Shown here one piece after another: positions 6,155-6,787 of a stretch of DNA of 6,787 bases (the stretch's first letter is position 1; each line of letters opens with the position of its first letter). A model generated the notes under the pieces. That model searched no databases, was not told where the DNA came from, and saw only the letters and a program-made list of their open reading frames with translations. Made by a program: the position numbers and the translations under genes. Origin of the DNA: Bacteroidota bacterium (GTDB lineage Bacteria; Bacteroidota; Ignavibacteria; Ignavibacteriales; Ignavibacteriaceae); assembly GCA_021793635.1 (NCBI GenBank), contig JAJYSI010000185.1, positions 1 to 6,787 on the forward strand, in the 5' to 3' direction.

Positions 6155-6211
6155 AAATCAGAGGTCAGAAGTCAGTCTGACCTCTGGTCTCCGACTTCTG
6201 ACATCTGATTT
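6155..6211 (-). terminator. Large inverted repeat after the response regulator, terminator-like
   Basis: AAATCAGAGGTCAGAAGTC (6155-6173) pairs with 6193-6211 over 19 bp with a single mismatch (6163/6203). Read on the minus strand, the stem ends in GATTT followed by CTTTTCCATTTT, a moderately U-rich tail. It lies 30 bp after the response regulator stop. The left arm can alternatively form a perfect 11-bp hairpin with 6176-6186. It may be an intrinsic terminator or a copy of a dispersed intergenic repeat; the two are compatible. Confidence 0.55.
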
Positions 6212-6241
6212 TGGTTCTGACTCTGCAGGTTTATAGTAATT

Positions 6242-6676
6242 TCAGTTTGGATAAGGAGGGGTTTTCTTTTTAATCAGAAGGGATACGGACTGAACTATTT
6301 CAGAAAGGTTTAATGGTTTTTCAACAAATAAGTTAACGTCAAGTTCATCGGCTTTATGTCTGCTGTTTTCATCGCCGAAAGCAGTAATCATAACGGTTTT
6401 AATTAAGGGATTTTTCTTCCGTGCTTCAGTAATAACGTTGAACCCATCATTCTCGTCCAATTTTAAGTCGACAATCAAGACATCAAAATTGCGTGAAGAA
6501 ATTTCTCTAATTCCATCTTTAAAGGAAGTGGCGGTAATAACTTCAAATTCTTTATTCATCAGAGCGCTTCGTAATGACCAGCAGATCAAGGTTTCATCAT
6601 CTACCACCAAAACTCGCGGCTTATTTGCGCAATTTTTATAAAAATTATTCTGATTTGATTCGATGATTAGATTCAT
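6242..6676 (-). CDS. Single-domain response regulator (receiver domain only), 144 aa
   Basis: The receiver domain spans about residues 20-138. It has the acidic pair Asp26-Asp27 (VLVVDDE), phosphoacceptor Asp70 (LIVDLKLDENDG), switch residue Thr98 (MITAFGD) and Lys120 (VEKPL), so it should be phosphorylatable. The sequence style (ICWSL after the acidic pair, ITAFGDENSR) resembles receivers of NtrC-family regulators, but the protein stops after helix 5 with no AAA+ or DNA-binding domain. The following 400 bp contain no remnant of one. It may therefore work like CheY/Spo0F as a phosphorelay or protein-interaction partner; its histidine kinase is not in the window. The ATG at 6676 is the only plausible start; there is no Shine-Dalgarno. 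It is separated from the cytochrome operon by a terminator-like repeat and is probably its own transcript. A functional link to the cytochromes rests on adjacency and a shared upstream motif. Confidence 0.92.
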   Translation of the reverse strand: MNLIIESNQNNFYKNCANKPRVLVVDDETLICWSLRSALMNKEFEVITATSFKDGIREISSRNFDVLIVDLKLDENDGFNVITEARKKNPLIKTVMITAFGDENSRHKADELDVNLFVEKPLNLSEIVQSVSLLIKKKTPPYPN

Positions 6677-6689
6677 AGTTAATTATAAT

Positions 6690-6706
6690 CACAATTCGTA
6701 TGCCAA
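6690..6706 (-). promoter_or_regulatory. Second copy of the TTGGCATA-N4-TTG motif, upstream of the response regulator
   Basis: The minus strand reads TTGGCATACGAATTGTG, 13 nt before the ATG at 6676, and matches 13 of 17 positions of the copy at 5871-5887. The GG-to-G spacing is again that of sigma54 -24/-12 elements, but the -12 dinucleotide is GT rather than GC. If it is a promoter, the leader would be only about 4 nt, so the message would be almost leaderless. It could instead be a protein-binding site. Confidence 0.35.
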
Positions 6707-6722
6707 ATACACATCTAACAAC

Positions 6723-6742
6723 GCGCCGCTAACCAGAGGCGC
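6723..6742. other. Small GC-rich hairpin near the window edge
   Basis: GCGCC at 6723-6727 and GGCGC at 6738-6742 form a 5-bp all-GC stem with a 10-nt loop, within otherwise AT-rich DNA upstream of the response regulator. It has no T-run on either side. It might be part of a structure belonging to a gene beyond the edge; no function is assigned. Confidence 0.3.
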
Positions 6743-6787
6743 AGAGTAACAATATTGGGGGATTACAACTCCAGCAAGCTATTATAA

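Larger units (their letters stand above)
5843..6241. other. Gene-free intergenic region with several dyad-symmetric elements
   Basis: This is about 400 bp between the response regulator stop and the octahaem gene. I see no convincing coding frame on either strand. It holds, from the operon side outwards: a TTGGCATA-N4-TTG motif (5871-5887), a 16-bp palindrome (5889-5904), a three-half-site AATATTCCCC array (6065-6105) and a large inverted repeat after the response regulator (6155-6211). Bases of about 5905-6060 show nothing I can interpret apart from a TATAAT hexamer on the minus strand (6006-6001) without a matching -35 box. Confidence 0.7.

Noticed and set aside
6065..6211. CRISPR array
   Set aside because: The repeats are too few, too short and inverted rather than regularly spaced; no cas genes are present.
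5843..6241. Remnant AAA+ or DNA-binding domain of a truncated NtrC-type regulator after 6242
   Set aside because: No frame in this stretch gives recognisable motifs such as GAFTGA or Walker A.
1..6787. tRNA, rRNA, insertion sequence or type IX secretion C-terminal domains
   Set aside because: No cloverleaf-like stretch, rRNA signature, transposase frame or terminal C-terminal sorting motif is visible in the products.

Overview
The window is AT-rich. All recognisable genes lie on the minus strand, so the reading order is from high to low coordinates. Weak or absent Shine-Dalgarno sequences at most genes, A-rich start contexts (TAAAATG) and a mix of multihaem c-type cytochromes, NHL propellers and a large outer-membrane barrel suggest a Gram-negative bacterium of the Bacteroidota/Chlorobiota/Ignavibacteria type that uses extracellular or cell-surface electron transfer. 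This taxonomic placement is inferred from style and gene content; no marker gene is present.

Layout in transcription order: (1) a receiver-only response regulator (6676-6242), followed by a large inverted repeat that looks like a terminator (6155-6211). (2) A gene-free stretch of about 400 bp (5843-6241) rich in dyad symmetry: a three-copy AATATTCCCCAG array, a perfect 16-bp palindrome, and a TTGGCATA-N4-TTG motif that also occurs directly upstream of the response regulator. (3) An operon-like run of five genes: an octahaem c-type cytochrome with an N-terminal non-haem domain (5842-4577), an NHL six-bladed propeller lipoprotein (4567-3488), a small secreted tetrahaem cytochrome (3431-2766), a 563-residue predicted outer-membrane beta-barrel (2709-1018), and a second, exported NHL propeller (1011 to the window edge). 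Gaps between them are 9, 56, 56 and 6 nt.

Taken together, the operon looks like an electron conduit from periplasm to cell exterior. The octahaem protein would relay electrons in the periplasm or at the envelope, the barrel would cross the outer membrane, and the tetrahaem protein would be the terminal or extracellular carrier. The tetrahaem protein has exactly four CXXCH motifs plus five further histidines, enough for bis-His ligation of every haem. In this respect it resembles the tetrahaem cytochromes that polymerise into nanowires (OmcE-type), although polymerisation cannot be shown from sequence alone. It is the only gene of the five with a strong Shine-Dalgarno sequence, and it is followed by two tandem RNA hairpins. 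Both features fit a subunit made in larger amounts than its partners. The two propellers share an N-terminal WPxPPEKxRIK(F/Y)L motif and similar blades, so they are probably paralogues kept in one cluster; they may be assembly or surface-scaffold factors.
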